Shown piece after piece: positions 35,299 through 43,582 of a DNA stretch of 64,000 bases. The translations under genes were made by a program, and so were the position numbers. The notes below the pieces were generated by a model that was not told the DNA's origin, searched no databases, and saw nothing but the letters and a program-made list of their open reading frames with translations. Each line of letters opens with the position of its first letter. Within the stretch, counting starts at the first letter, position 1. The DNA is from Chryseobacterium sp. SORGH_AS_0447 (GTDB lineage Bacteria > Bacteroidota > Bacteroidia > Flavobacteriales > Weeksellaceae): assembly GCF_030818695.1 (NCBI RefSeq), contig NZ_JAUTAR010000001.1, positions 3,714,501-3,778,500 of the forward strand, in the 5' to 3' direction.

Positions 35299-36138
35299 TT
35301 ATTTCAGTCGGTAAGTAACTCCGTCCCAAAGGTAAGTTTTCGAAGCTTTCTTCTTTTTCTCGCGGTCTTTTTCATCTTTTTCCATTTCCTTCATTTTGTA
35401 CACGAACGCATTGGGGATCCCTCCTTTGTCATTGGGGAAAATAAATTCTTCGTGATGGTAATAGACATCGGCATCTCCTACACTCATCAATTGAGGCAGG
35501 GCAATGAGTTTTTTACCGGTAAACAAAATGTATTGGTCATACCCGGGAATTCCGCATGCTTCCCCGGAAACGGTGGCTCTTAAAGTAAATTCGACATTTT
35601 TGAGTTTGTGATTGCCTTCTACCGTGAAACTTCCATAGCTTAAACTTTCTCCAGAGCCCGTTTCAAAGGAAACCTCATCGATTACGGTATTGCCCTCCAT
35701 CATTTTGACGGCAGCGATGTTCTGCTGAATGGTTTCGGTGGGAAAGTGTGGATCTTTTTTAGTAATGGTCTTTGTAAGACCCAGCAGGAAATCATAGCCG
35801 CTTTTATTCCGATAGCCTGTGCAGAGGTTCCCGCCCCAAATATAACCCTCGGAATTCCGGCCGTTTTTATCGTAAGAGATTTTATACCAGTTGGCCGCCC
35901 TTTCGCCCAGTTTCAGGACTGTTTCCTCTTTTTTAAGGATGAATACCTGCTGATTGGCCTGTAACGAATCCAGCACCGGCGCATTCACACCGGGAGACTG
36001 GCGGATCCTCGTACCGGTGGTAAATATTTTCTGAGCCTTGTTCTCTTCGAAATTAAAGATTCCATCGGCGTATACTTCCTCCTGCGCAGGCAAAAGTTGT
36101 ATGATGAGCAGCAATAAGGCGGTAAAAAAGGTTTTCAT
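35299..36138 (-). CDS. Exported bacterial SH3-domain protein
   Basis: 279 residues with signal peptide (TFFTALLLLIIQLLPAQEE). Residues about 35-110 form an SH3b domain: GTRIRQSPGVNAPVLDSLQ, then QQVFILKKEETV and NWYKISYDKNGRNSEGYIWGG. The remaining 170 residues (from DFLLGLTKTI) are beta-rich and end in a Lys/Asp/Glu-rich tail before KTYLWDGVTYRLK. SH3b modules usually bind peptidoglycan or other wall components; no catalytic residues are evident, so a binding or sensor role in the periplasm is likely. Twenty bases after prmA. Confidence 0.8.
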   Translation of the reverse strand: MKTFFTALLLLIIQLLPAQEEVYADGIFNFEENKAQKIFTTGTRIRQSPGVNAPVLDSLQANQQVFILKKEETVLKLGERAANWYKISYDKNGRNSEGYIWGGNLCTGYRNKSGYDFLLGLTKTITKKDPHFPTETIQQNIAAVKMMEGNTVIDEVSFETGSGESLSYGSFTVEGNHKLKNVEFTLRATVSGEACGIPGYDQYILFTGKKLIALPQLMSVGDADVYYHHEEFIFPNDKGGIPNAFVYKMKEMEKDEKDREKKKKASKTYLWDGVTYRLK

Positions 36139-36157
36139 ATTAATATTTTGTGGGCAT

Positions 36158-36985
36158 TTATTTTTCGAGAAGCAGACTCACCCACTCTTCCCGCTGAAGC
36201 TGTTTTTTAAGCTCCAGGCCGTTTTCTTTGCAGACTTCCAGAATATCGTCCACATCGAAGAAGCACAATCCGGAAAGCAAAAGTTTTCCTCCGTCATTTA
36301 ATACGGTTACATAGGTCGGGATATCGGAAATCAGGATGTTCCTGTTGATGTTGGCCAGGATAATATCATAGTTTTCGTTTCCAAGATTTTCAGCGGTTCC
36401 CAGCTCGATGTCCAACTCTACGTTATTCCGGACAGCATTTTCTTTTGAATTTTCTACCGACCATTCGTCAATATCGATGGCTTTGGTTTCTCCGGCACCG
36501 TTCTGTTTGGCATAAATGGCCAATACGGAAGTCCCGCAGCCCATATCCAACACCTTTTTTCCTTGAAAATCGATATCCATCATCTGTTGGATCATCAGGT
36601 GCGTGGTTGGGTGATGCCCCGTTCCGAAAGACATTTTAGGCTGGATAACAATCTCGTGCATTCCCGGAACCGATTCGTGGAATTCGGCACGGATCAGCAC
36701 TTTATCATCGATGTTGATCGGCTCAAAGTTCTTTTCCCATTCTTCATTCCAGTTGATGTTGGGCATTTCTTTGAAGGTATATTCGATTTTTACTTCTTCA
36801 TTTTCAAAAAGCGGCAGTGCCTTCAGTTCTTCTTCATTAAAAAGGTCTTTCTGGATATATCCTAAGATCCCTTCCAGCTCTTCGGTGAAACTGTCGAAAC
36901 CGATCTGGATCAGCTCGGCCATCAGGATCTCGTTCCACGGCTGAAGCGGGGTAATTTTGAAATCGAATTCTAAATAATTTTGCAT
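36158..36985 (-). CDS. prmA: Ribosomal protein L11 methyltransferase
   Basis: 275 residues from ATG at 36985 (MQNYLEFDFKITPLQPWNE); the frame is open 17 codons upstream, but homologues start here. PrmA hallmarks: FGTGHHPTTHLMIQQM, then SAM motif I VLDMGCGTSVLAIYAK, AIDIDEWSVENSKENA and the catalytic-site region YDIILANINRNIL. It trimethylates lysines and the N-terminus of ribosomal protein L11 in the cytosol. First gene of a likely operon with the SH3 protein and GNAT genes downstream. Confidence 0.95.
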   Translation of the reverse strand: MQNYLEFDFKITPLQPWNEILMAELIQIGFDSFTEELEGILGYIQKDLFNEEELKALPLFENEEVKIEYTFKEMPNINWNEEWEKNFEPINIDDKVLIRAEFHESVPGMHEIVIQPKMSFGTGHHPTTHLMIQQMMDIDFQGKKVLDMGCGTSVLAIYAKQNGAGETKAIDIDEWSVENSKENAVRNNVELDIELGTAENLGNENYDIILANINRNILISDIPTYVTVLNDGGKLLLSGLCFFDVDDILEVCKENGLELKKQLQREEWVSLLLEK

Positions 36986-37656
36986 GTGAATAATTTGTTG
37001 CAAAAATAAATATTTAAAAAATTGAAATGTCAACATTGCTTGGATAAGGTTTAATAAATATTGCGGAGGGTGAATTTGGCTAGCATATAACTTTTAATTT
37101 ATCAACTTCATAAAATTTGACACATAAGACACATTAGATTTAGATTGCTCTACTTTGAAAATATTTTAGAGCACATTAGAAAGAAAATCAAAGATTTTCA
37201 TTGATGGTGCTTTCCATTTTATTGATTATTTTGAGTCTGCGGTTTCAGTGGAAATCTTTCCTCATGATTCTCTGATACTATGTTGAGATCCCTGCGGGAT
37301 GGACAAATGAGGTGACTAGACCTTTGATTTAGTTTACTATACTGTATCCAATATGCACAAAAATCTGTAAAAATCTGTGTACATCGGTGGTTAAAATGAT
37401 CAAAAAATTCAACCACAAAAGAGGCAAAAGACATTGGTGCTGTATAAAAAAGCTGAATGATTCATGCTGAAGAAAGCGCACATAAGTTTTTTAAAAATCA
37501 GAGATTTTTTGTGTGGTATACCAGAAGAAATCTCACGATCCATGTTTATCTCTAATACTATATTGAGATTCCTACGGGATGGACAAACAAGGTGGTTAAA
37601 ACCTATAAAATTAATTCAAAGGTCAAAATATACGTAATCATCCGTGAAAATCTGTG
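36986..37656. repeat. Repeat-mosaic intergenic region with two related blocks
   Basis: About 670 bases without a gene. Two related blocks (about 37270-37320 and 37549-37600) share CTCTRATACTATRTTGAGAT, then a CCTRCGGGATGGACAAA segment. Each is preceded by a palindrome around AAAATCAAAGATTTT or its variant (about 37185 and 37495) and followed by text with ATCTGTG. This suggests an old tandem duplication of a roughly 280-base unit, later interrupted by the IS110 element. A 71-codon frame here (37219-37434) is not protein-like. Confidence 0.65.
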
Positions 37657-37660
37657 TATT

Positions 37661-38662
37661 CTAAGACATATGCAAATTATATCTTATTAAATTTACAAAA
37701 GGTTCATCTCTTTTTATCACCGCAAATATCCGGTATACTAATTTACAGCAAACCGCATTAATAATTGATTTATGTGGCTTTCCCTGCTGTTTTTTTCTTT
37801 TATAATAAGCTTTTAGTTCCTCATCATGGATGACAGCAGCATTGGCTCCACTGAAGAGAATGGTTTTTATTGTTTTATTTCTAAGCTTACAGGTTTGCGT
37901 TTTACCTTTGATACTTGATCCTGAGCTGTGCTCAAAAGGGGCAAGGCCGGCATAACAGTTGAATTTCCTTGGATTTTTAAAACTTGTAAAATTATCAGTC
38001 AGTACGACCATATAAGCTGCTGTAAGAAAGCCTACTCCTTTTATTTTAGTTATCTTTTCGAAATTCTTACTGATATCTTCACTGTTTTCAATCTCATCCT
38101 GTATTTCTTTTTCTGTTGAGGCAATGTCTTTATTAAGCTGTTCTATATAGGCTGTTATGTGCTTTGTCTGGTAACTTACATCCGCAACCTCTCCAGCATG
38201 TTGAAAAGACTTTTTCTGATTTTTAAATTGGGTTCTGATCTTTACCAGATGATTCCTGTAAGTGAGAAGATGCTTTACTTTAAGAAGACCTTTCTTAGGA
38301 AGCCGGGAAGCAACAAGCTCATCGGAATGAACCTTGGCATAACGGGCTATCCTGAAGGCATCCGTTTTATCATTCTTACCCCGCTGGATTCCCTGACTTA
38401 GCTTTATAGCAAGGGCCGGAACCTGATAATACGTTTTCTCATTCTGCTCAAGCACGCCTGCTAAAAGTAAACCATAGTTCCCTGTATTTTCAAAACAATA
38501 CCGAAGTTCACCATCTTCACAAAAAGTCTTATCCAGTATACTTTCTATTCCTTTTACCGTATTTTCCACCGTAAAGAAAATTTCCTGCTTGTCCGAATCA
38601 TTAATCATACAGATATCCAATGTGTTTTTGGAAATATCTATTCCAATAAAATAAGTTTTCAT
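37661..38662 (-). CDS. IS110-family transposase (DEDD recombinase)
   Basis: 333 residues, full length for the family. N-terminal RuvC-like DEDD domain: TYFIGIDISKNTLDI (first Asp), CFENTGNYG (Glu), KNDKTDAFRIARYA (the Asp pair). C-terminal Transposase_20 domain: KIKGVGFLTAAYMVVL (helix-hairpin-helix-like) and YAGLAPFEHSSGSSIKG (conserved Ser region now known to form the covalent bond with DNA). No frameshift is seen, so it may be active. The stop lies 4 bases from the proposed right end, which leaves the long non-coding left end upstream of the start for the guide RNA. Confidence 0.95.
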   Translation of the reverse strand: MKTYFIGIDISKNTLDICMINDSDKQEIFFTVENTVKGIESILDKTFCEDGELRYCFENTGNYGLLLAGVLEQNEKTYYQVPALAIKLSQGIQRGKNDKTDAFRIARYAKVHSDELVASRLPKKGLLKVKHLLTYRNHLVKIRTQFKNQKKSFQHAGEVADVSYQTKHITAYIEQLNKDIASTEKEIQDEIENSEDISKNFEKITKIKGVGFLTAAYMVVLTDNFTSFKNPRKFNCYAGLAPFEHSSGSSIKGKTQTCKLRNKTIKTILFSGANAAVIHDEELKAYYKRKKQQGKPHKSIINAVCCKLVYRIFAVIKRDEPFVNLIRYNLHMS

Positions 38663-38895
38663 AAATTTGGATTTAGGATTGATCCTGATGAACCAATTTG
38701 AATCATGCTGAAACCTTTAATAAGCCGCAATGCTTAATATTCTAAATGGCAGAAATTCAAAAGAGAAAATAAAGTCTGATACACAGAATAGTTCTGTTCT
38801 AGAAATCTGTTTAGTTCACTTTATTTTCTCTGGTTCTTCAGAATATAATTTATACTCTAATTTAATACTAAATCCTTTTGCAAATCTAAAGGCAG
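38663..38895 (-). ncRNA. Candidate IS110 bridge RNA region (left end)
   Basis: This 233-base non-coding segment lies directly upstream of the transposase start, where IS110 elements encode the bridge RNA. It contains a perfect 14-base inverted repeat, AGAGAAAATAAAGT (38762-38775) and ACTTTATTTTCTCT (38818-38831), enclosing 42 bases with an inner hairpin ACAGAA/TTCTGT (38783-38797). Such a long stem with an internal loop is what a guide loop should look like. That the RNA exists is inference. Confidence 0.5.
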
Positions 38896-39014
38896 ATCTG
38901 TGGTCAACAAAAATCAATAGTCATTCAACATCCTGCTTCCAGCAAATCCGTGGAAGAATTAACGTGGTTGCTGATTTACGCCATAATGTCGAACCTTACT
39001 ACCCATTCCCTAGC

Positions 39015-39068
39015 CCCGATTGCCGTGGAAATCCTTTTTTGAAAAAAAAGATTGCAACAGAAAGCGGG
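39015..39068. repeat. Imperfect inverted repeat with T/A-rich tip
   Basis: CCCGATTGCCGTGG followed by AAATCCTTTTTT mirrors GAAAAAAAAGATTGC and CGGG on the other arm. It looks like one of the palindromic intergenic elements that are scattered in flavobacterial genomes (from memory, unchecked). No gene is present between 38903 and 39298. Confidence 0.55.
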
Positions 39069-39100
39069 AAAAAGCTCAAAAAAAACATGAATGAGAGTCG

Positions 39101-39167
39101 ATGGACAATGATTGATGAATGATAATTGATGGTTGATGATTGATTGATTATGGTTGATAGTTAATAG
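39101..39167. repeat. Degenerate heptamer array, second site
   Basis: Units such as GATTGAT, GGTTGAT and GGTTAAT-like repeats in tandem, the same family as 8978-9085. Non-coding. Confidence 0.75.
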
Positions 39168-39219
39168 CGTGTTGATAGCCTTAGTGGCTTTGCTTTATCT
39201 AAAGACATATTCATAAAAT

Positions 39220-39239
39220 AAGCGGGCCGGAGCCCGCTT
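39220..39239 (-). terminator. Terminator of the SDR gene
   Basis: AAGCGGGC (39220-39227) pairs with GCCCGCTT (39232-39239) around a CGGA loop; T-rich sequence follows on the minus strand. Confidence 0.8.
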
Positions 39240-39298
39240 TACATATATAATCTGGTTTAAGGTAAAACTTTGAACCTGAAAATTTAAACTTCAATCCC

Positions 39299-40012
39299 TT
39301 ACGGATTGGTCGAGAAGATAGAACCGTTGGCAATCAGTGCGCGTCGGTTCATTTTCAGGATGTCCCGTACCCATTCTGCGAAATCTTCCGGCTGAAGGAC
39401 TTTTTCAGGGTTTCCGTCCGTTAATCCGCCCTGGATCGACATATCCGAAGCGATGGTACTCGGCGTCAGTGTAATCACCCGAATGTTCTGCTTTCTCCAT
39501 TCCGCCATCATTGATTGCGACAGAGAAACCACAGCTGCTTTGGATGCTGCATAAGCCGACATGTTTGGTCCGCCTTTCAACCCTGCTGTTGAAGCAACAT
39601 TGACAATATCTCCCTCGCCTTTTGCCTTCATGAACGGATGAGCCGCTTTTGCCGCATAATATACGCCGAAAAGATTGGTCTTAATCACCTGCTCCCAGGT
39701 TTCGGAAGGCATGTCCTCAATGGATCCGAAATCTCCGATTCCCGCGTTGTTGATCAGGATATCGATTCCTCCCAACTGTTCCGCAATCGATTCGATACCG
39801 GCTTTTACATGGATTTCATTATCGATGCTGAAAACCGCGTATGCTGCTTTCACGCCAAGCTTCTGAATTTCATCAACCGTCATTTTCAGGTTTTCTTCAT
39901 TTCTTCCCGTAATTCCGATGTTGACCCCTTCTGCTGCCAGTGCCAGTGCTACGGCTTTTCCCAATCCTCTTCCACCTCCTGTAACGATGGCATTTTTTCC
40001 GTTGATATTCAT
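39299..40012 (-). CDS. Short-chain dehydrogenase/reductase (FabG-like)
   Basis: 237 residues. Classical SDR motifs: NAIVTGGGRGLGKAVALAL (TGxxxGxG NAD(P)-binding), DILINNAGIGDFGS (NNAG), an active-site Ser in IVNVASTAGL and YAASKAAV (YxxxK). The sequence is close to 3-oxoacyl-ACP reductases, but many such proteins act on other ketones, so I do not name it fabG. NAD versus NADP preference cannot be read. Cytosolic. Transcribed alone, with a terminator downstream; the upstream 377 bases hold only an interspersed repeat and the terminator of the next gene. Confidence 0.92.
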   Translation of the reverse strand: MNINGKNAIVTGGGRGLGKAVALALAAEGVNIGITGRNEENLKMTVDEIQKLGVKAAYAVFSIDNEIHVKAGIESIAEQLGGIDILINNAGIGDFGSIEDMPSETWEQVIKTNLFGVYYAAKAAHPFMKAKGEGDIVNVASTAGLKGGPNMSAYAASKAAVVSLSQSMMAEWRKQNIRVITLTPSTIASDMSIQGGLTDGNPEKVLQPEDFAEWVRDILKMNRRALIANGSIFSTNP

Positions 40013-40144
40013 TTTTTAGAATTTTTTATTCGTGTCAGCAAATTTACGAAAGATGATCCGGAAATACAGACCTCAAGTGATATGGTAATGATTGATATAA
40101 TAAATTTTTAGAGTTTAGATTTAATGTGAACTCGAAGTACAACA

Positions 40145-40192
40145 GGCTGGAAGAAGGAAGCTGGATGCCGGAAGCTTCTCTTGTCAATATTA
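40145..40192 (+). repeat. Interspersed purine-rich repeat, copy C
   Basis: GGCTGGAAGAAGGAAGCTGG followed by ATGCCGGAAGC and a TTGTCAATATT tail. The surrounding region 40013-40336 contains nothing else that I recognise. Confidence 0.8.
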
Positions 40193-40336
40193 TTACCAAA
40201 GGCATCAATTGAATCGTGTATTACTTATCAATGGAAAATTATTTAAAATCCTGACTATCGAAATGAAACCTAATCTTCATTTAAATAAGCGACTGCAATA
40301 AATTAAATACAGTTAATTCATTTTAGGTTAAAATTA

Positions 40337-40362
40337 AAACCGGCCCAAAAGCGGGCCGGTTT
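40337..40362 (-). terminator. Terminator of the SusC/SusD/phosphoesterase operon
   Basis: AAACCGGCCC (40337-40346) and GGGCCGGTTT (40353-40362) form a perfect 10-base stem, with a T-rich run on the minus strand. Confidence 0.85.
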
Positions 40363-40389
40363 CTTTGAAAGTATAGTAATAAATGAAAA

Positions 40390-41973
40390 TTAAGGAATAA
40401 GGATTGGGTCCTGGACATCAAATTCTTCCGTTGCGGAGAATGGGTTTCCATACATATCCGTTGCTCTTACCTCAACCTTATGTTTTCCTAAGGAAAGTTT
40501 TTTCGGGAATTCCCCTGTCCAGATGTGTTTGGACATTTCCGGATTGGAAGGCCTTCTGCCCGCCAGCATGGTCTCGGTAGTATCCCATTTGAAAACCGAC
40601 ATGGCAAAACTCGGGTCTACGGTTTCGTCGTACTGCATGTCTTCCCATTTGCCACCGTCGATCCTGTATTCCACCTTGTCTTTTCTGCTTCCCATAAAGA
40701 AGTTGGCCAATACTTTTGCCGAAGTTTTTGAAGGGAACGGAATGATTTTCGGAACGTATAAGTTGATCTGGTAATCTTCCGGTTTTCCGGCCGTTTTGTA
40801 TTTTACTTTGTATTCGTTATCGCTGAAGCTGATGAAGGAATATCCTTTGGCCGTACCGTCTCTCATGGTAGAGGTCGGTAATCCCAGATTATCGGAAGTT
40901 CCGGACCACCAGTCGCCGCAGGTTGTCCCGACATTGTATTCGTGAAGGTCTTTGGAACCGTTCCAGCCCGCTTCTTTCCCGTAGAATAATTGCTGCTGGA
41001 TGTGGGTGTGTGCCGATAAAAGCAAAGCATTTTTAAAAGGCGCCAGGAAATCGAATAGTTTCTGACGGTCGGAATTCCTGAAATTATCTTCGTTGGTATG
41101 CTCTAAAGGAATGTGGAAAGAAACGACGATCAATTTATTTTTATCCACCAGCTTCAGGTCGTTCTCAATAAATTTCAGCTGGTCTTCGCGGAAACCGCCC
41201 CAGTAGCCTTTTCCGTCGCGCGGATCCGGATACAGGATATCATCCAGCACCATAAAGTGAACGTTTCCGTAATTGAACGAATAGTTGGCCGGGCCAAAAT
41301 TGGATTCGAATGTTTCGTCGGAAAGCAGGTCTTCTTTGGCTTCGTAATTCATGTCGTGGTTGCCCATCACGTTATACCAAGGTAGTCCAACTTCTTTCAT
41401 CACATCCGCATAAGGCTTTTGTAAGCTGAGGTTGTCCCCTACCAAATCTCCCAGGCTGATTCCCAATACCGCATTTTTCTTGGTTCCTTTTACTTCGTTT
41501 ACGATGGCTCTCCTGAAATAATCCAGCTGCTTTTCCGTATAAGGCTGCGGATCTCCGAAAACCAGGATATCGAAATTCTTGCTTTCATTCTGCCTGTTCA
41601 AGGCAAAGTTTATTTCTTTCGGAAGCTCTCCCGTCGGTGCGGAACCTTTGTATTTGAAGTCCGCCGGCGACCCTTTCGGTTTGTACTGATAATAATATTG
41701 CGGAAGGTTATTTCCGTTTACGGGCGTCATGTATCCGGAAGGCTTGATCACGAAAATCGTCTGCCCCTCCTGAACCGGCAGGCTGTACCTCCCGTTTTTA
41801 TCCGTAAGTACGACCTGGGCTCCGTTAGAGACCGCTACGCCTTCGATGCCTTTTTCCCGGTTTTCCTTCTTCTGGTTTTTATTACCGTCTTCATACACAT
41901 ATCCTGAAACGGAAGCCTGTGAAAATGCCATGGCCGAGATCAGCAGGCAGGGCATTAAAAATTTTATATTCAT
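40390..41973 (-). CDS. Exported calcineurin-like metallophosphoesterase
   Basis: 527 residues with signal peptide (MPCLLISAMAFSQ). N-terminal carboxypeptidase-regulatory-like domain (GYVYEDGNKNQKKENREKGI to residue about 110), central metallophosphoesterase domain with FDILVFGDPQPY, LGISLGDLVGDN, YNVMGNHDMNY, VVSFHIPLEH and LLSAHTHIQQ (all metal ligands present), then a C-terminal beta-domain of the MetallophosC type (KVEYRIDGGKWEDMQYD). The substrate is probably an extracellular phosphomonoester or phosphodiester. It is downstream of SusD by 146 bases with no terminator in between, so it is the enzyme of this SusCD locus, acting in the periplasm or at the surface. Confidence 0.92.
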   Translation of the reverse strand: MNIKFLMPCLLISAMAFSQASVSGYVYEDGNKNQKKENREKGIEGVAVSNGAQVVLTDKNGRYSLPVQEGQTIFVIKPSGYMTPVNGNNLPQYYYQYKPKGSPADFKYKGSAPTGELPKEINFALNRQNESKNFDILVFGDPQPYTEKQLDYFRRAIVNEVKGTKKNAVLGISLGDLVGDNLSLQKPYADVMKEVGLPWYNVMGNHDMNYEAKEDLLSDETFESNFGPANYSFNYGNVHFMVLDDILYPDPRDGKGYWGGFREDQLKFIENDLKLVDKNKLIVVSFHIPLEHTNEDNFRNSDRQKLFDFLAPFKNALLLSAHTHIQQQLFYGKEAGWNGSKDLHEYNVGTTCGDWWSGTSDNLGLPTSTMRDGTAKGYSFISFSDNEYKVKYKTAGKPEDYQINLYVPKIIPFPSKTSAKVLANFFMGSRKDKVEYRIDGGKWEDMQYDETVDPSFAMSVFKWDTTETMLAGRRPSNPEMSKHIWTGEFPKKLSLGKHKVEVRATDMYGNPFSATEEFDVQDPILIP

Positions 41974-42119
41974 TTAATTTTGATTAATTTGTTTGTGACT
42001 GCCGGTTTTTAACGCTACGTCCGCAAAGGATTTTGTTTAAAACCGTTAATTTTTTTCGTTCGTAAGGGTGTTACCAATCAGCAATGGATTAATGATAATT
42101 ACTTAATTTTATTATTTAA

Positions 42120-43571
42120 TTATGGTTTATTCCACCATACTTTTACGTTGATGTTGTCTCCGCCCATTTGCTGTACGGCAGCCTGATAATTGGACGTATT
42201 CAATACTCTCGGGTTTGGCGGATACATAAGTCTTGACGGCATGATTCCGTTGTTCAGCAGGCCCCCGTTGTTGGGAAGTACCGGAAATCCGGTTCTTCTT
42301 TTTTCAAACCACTGCTGCTGATCGACGAAGAATAAAGCAACATATTTCTGAAGCATGATCCTTTCCAGGGTTCCGTTGTAAGCCACATTGGCATTGCTAA
42401 AATAATTGGATGGCATCGTAGCACCCCACTGTTCTATGGCTGCCTTTACCCCGCTTTCATAATAAGTCTGGGCACTTCCGGGAATAACTCCTTTGAAAGC
42501 CAGCTCAGAAAGAATGAATTGCAGCTCCGCATACGGATACACCAGGATATTCAGCGGCGCTTTAGCCAGGTTCTGGTTCATATTGGACGGCTGGTAATCG
42601 AAGGTGGTTCCATAAGCATAACCGGAAGGTGCTCCTTTATACCCGATATTCACATTGGAAAGATTTTTTGCCTGACTGAAAAACATAGACATCCGCGGAT
42701 CGTTATTCGCTTTTAAAGTTTCCAGGAAAAAGGTCGAAGCAGCCCTTCCTGTTGTGAAATCCTGAGGTCTCGTGATCGGAGGAAGAAGCGGCGCCACTCC
42801 CGTTACCGCTACTTTTGCAGTTTCCGAATTGCTTTGAAAGATCGGATACGTTGTCGGATTGCTGATAATTTCCTGAATTCTTTCCTTTACATTTACCTCA
42901 CCGTCTTTGCTCAGGATCCTGGTTAACAGACGCAATGAAAGGGAATTGCAGAATTTCTTCCAGTTGGTGATTCCGTTAGCGTCACTTTCCGCTTTATAAA
43001 AAATATCCGGTCCACTCAGTGTCTTTGTTGTTACAAAAAGGGAATTGGCAGTTTTTAAATCGTTCAGCAATTTAACATAGATATCTTTCTGACGATCAAA
43101 TTTGGGCTGGGAAATAACCTCCTCCAGGCTGGAAGCTTCAGAGAACGGCACATCACCATAGGTATCGGTAAGATTGGAATAGATCCAGGCATTCAGCACC
43201 ATTGAAATGGCCAGGTAATTGGGATCGTTGTCACGTTCTGCGGCAAACTTCATGTCTTTTACCTGCTTGATCCATTTGTAGCTGTTGTTCCAGAATCCGG
43301 CACCCGTGTTTTCGGTGATGTTGTACCGGCTCAGGGTATTTCCTTCATTCGGAAAATCCAGGGAAACCTGCATCAGGTCGAAGGTGAAATCGTTGGCCCT
43401 CATATAGTTTACAGCAGACATATTATACTGAACCGGTACCAGCAGTTTTGAAGCCACAGGCTCGCTGATCCGGCTGTTGTCAGTATTTACCTCATCAAGC
43501 GTCCTGCTGCATGAAACCGGAATTAAACCGATTCCTGCAACCAATAGGATATTTAAAAGTAATTTTTTCAT
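42120..43571 (-). CDS. SusD/RagB-family nutrient-binding lipoprotein (SusD-like_2)
   Basis: 483 residues. Lipoprotein signal (LLNILLVAGIGLIPVSCSRTLDE, lipidated Cys after PVS). TPR-like SusD features are present: LNAWIYSNLTDTYGDVPFSEA, the conserved ITRPQDFTTGRAASTFF and AELQFILSELAFKG, and the end MPSRLMYPPNPRVLNTSNY with the usual QMGGDNINVKVWW. It matches the SusD/RagB group PF12771. Surface-exposed lid of a SusCD uptake complex. The SusC gene is 11 bases upstream. The associated phosphoesterase suggests an organophosphate ligand rather than a starch-like glycan. Confidence 0.93.
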   Translation of the reverse strand: MKKLLLNILLVAGIGLIPVSCSRTLDEVNTDNSRISEPVASKLLVPVQYNMSAVNYMRANDFTFDLMQVSLDFPNEGNTLSRYNITENTGAGFWNNSYKWIKQVKDMKFAAERDNDPNYLAISMVLNAWIYSNLTDTYGDVPFSEASSLEEVISQPKFDRQKDIYVKLLNDLKTANSLFVTTKTLSGPDIFYKAESDANGITNWKKFCNSLSLRLLTRILSKDGEVNVKERIQEIISNPTTYPIFQSNSETAKVAVTGVAPLLPPITRPQDFTTGRAASTFFLETLKANNDPRMSMFFSQAKNLSNVNIGYKGAPSGYAYGTTFDYQPSNMNQNLAKAPLNILVYPYAELQFILSELAFKGVIPGSAQTYYESGVKAAIEQWGATMPSNYFSNANVAYNGTLERIMLQKYVALFFVDQQQWFEKRRTGFPVLPNNGGLLNNGIMPSRLMYPPNPRVLNTSNYQAAVQQMGGDNINVKVWWNKP

Positions 43572-43582
43572 GTTGTAAGATT

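Larger units (their letters stand above)
37657..38895 (-). mobile_element. IS110-family insertion sequence
   Basis: Contains one DEDD transposase gene and a roughly 230-base non-coding left end. ATCTGTG occurs on both sides (37650-37656 and 38896-38902) and joining the flanks there restores sequence like the neighbouring repeat block, so I place the ends here. There are no terminal inverted repeats, as expected for IS110 elements. The exact ends are inference. Confidence 0.75.

Noticed and set aside
37219..37434. 71-codon minus-strand frame in the repeat block
   Set aside because: It lies in a mosaic of degenerate repeats; the composition is that of repeat DNA.
38730..39122. 130-codon plus-strand frame over the IS110 left end
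   Set aside because: It crosses the proposed IS end, the inverted repeat and part of the heptamer array, so it cannot be one conserved gene.
39299..40012. Naming the SDR gene fabG
   Set aside because: There is no fatty-acid synthesis context (no acpP, fabD or fabF nearby) and many SDRs share these motifs.
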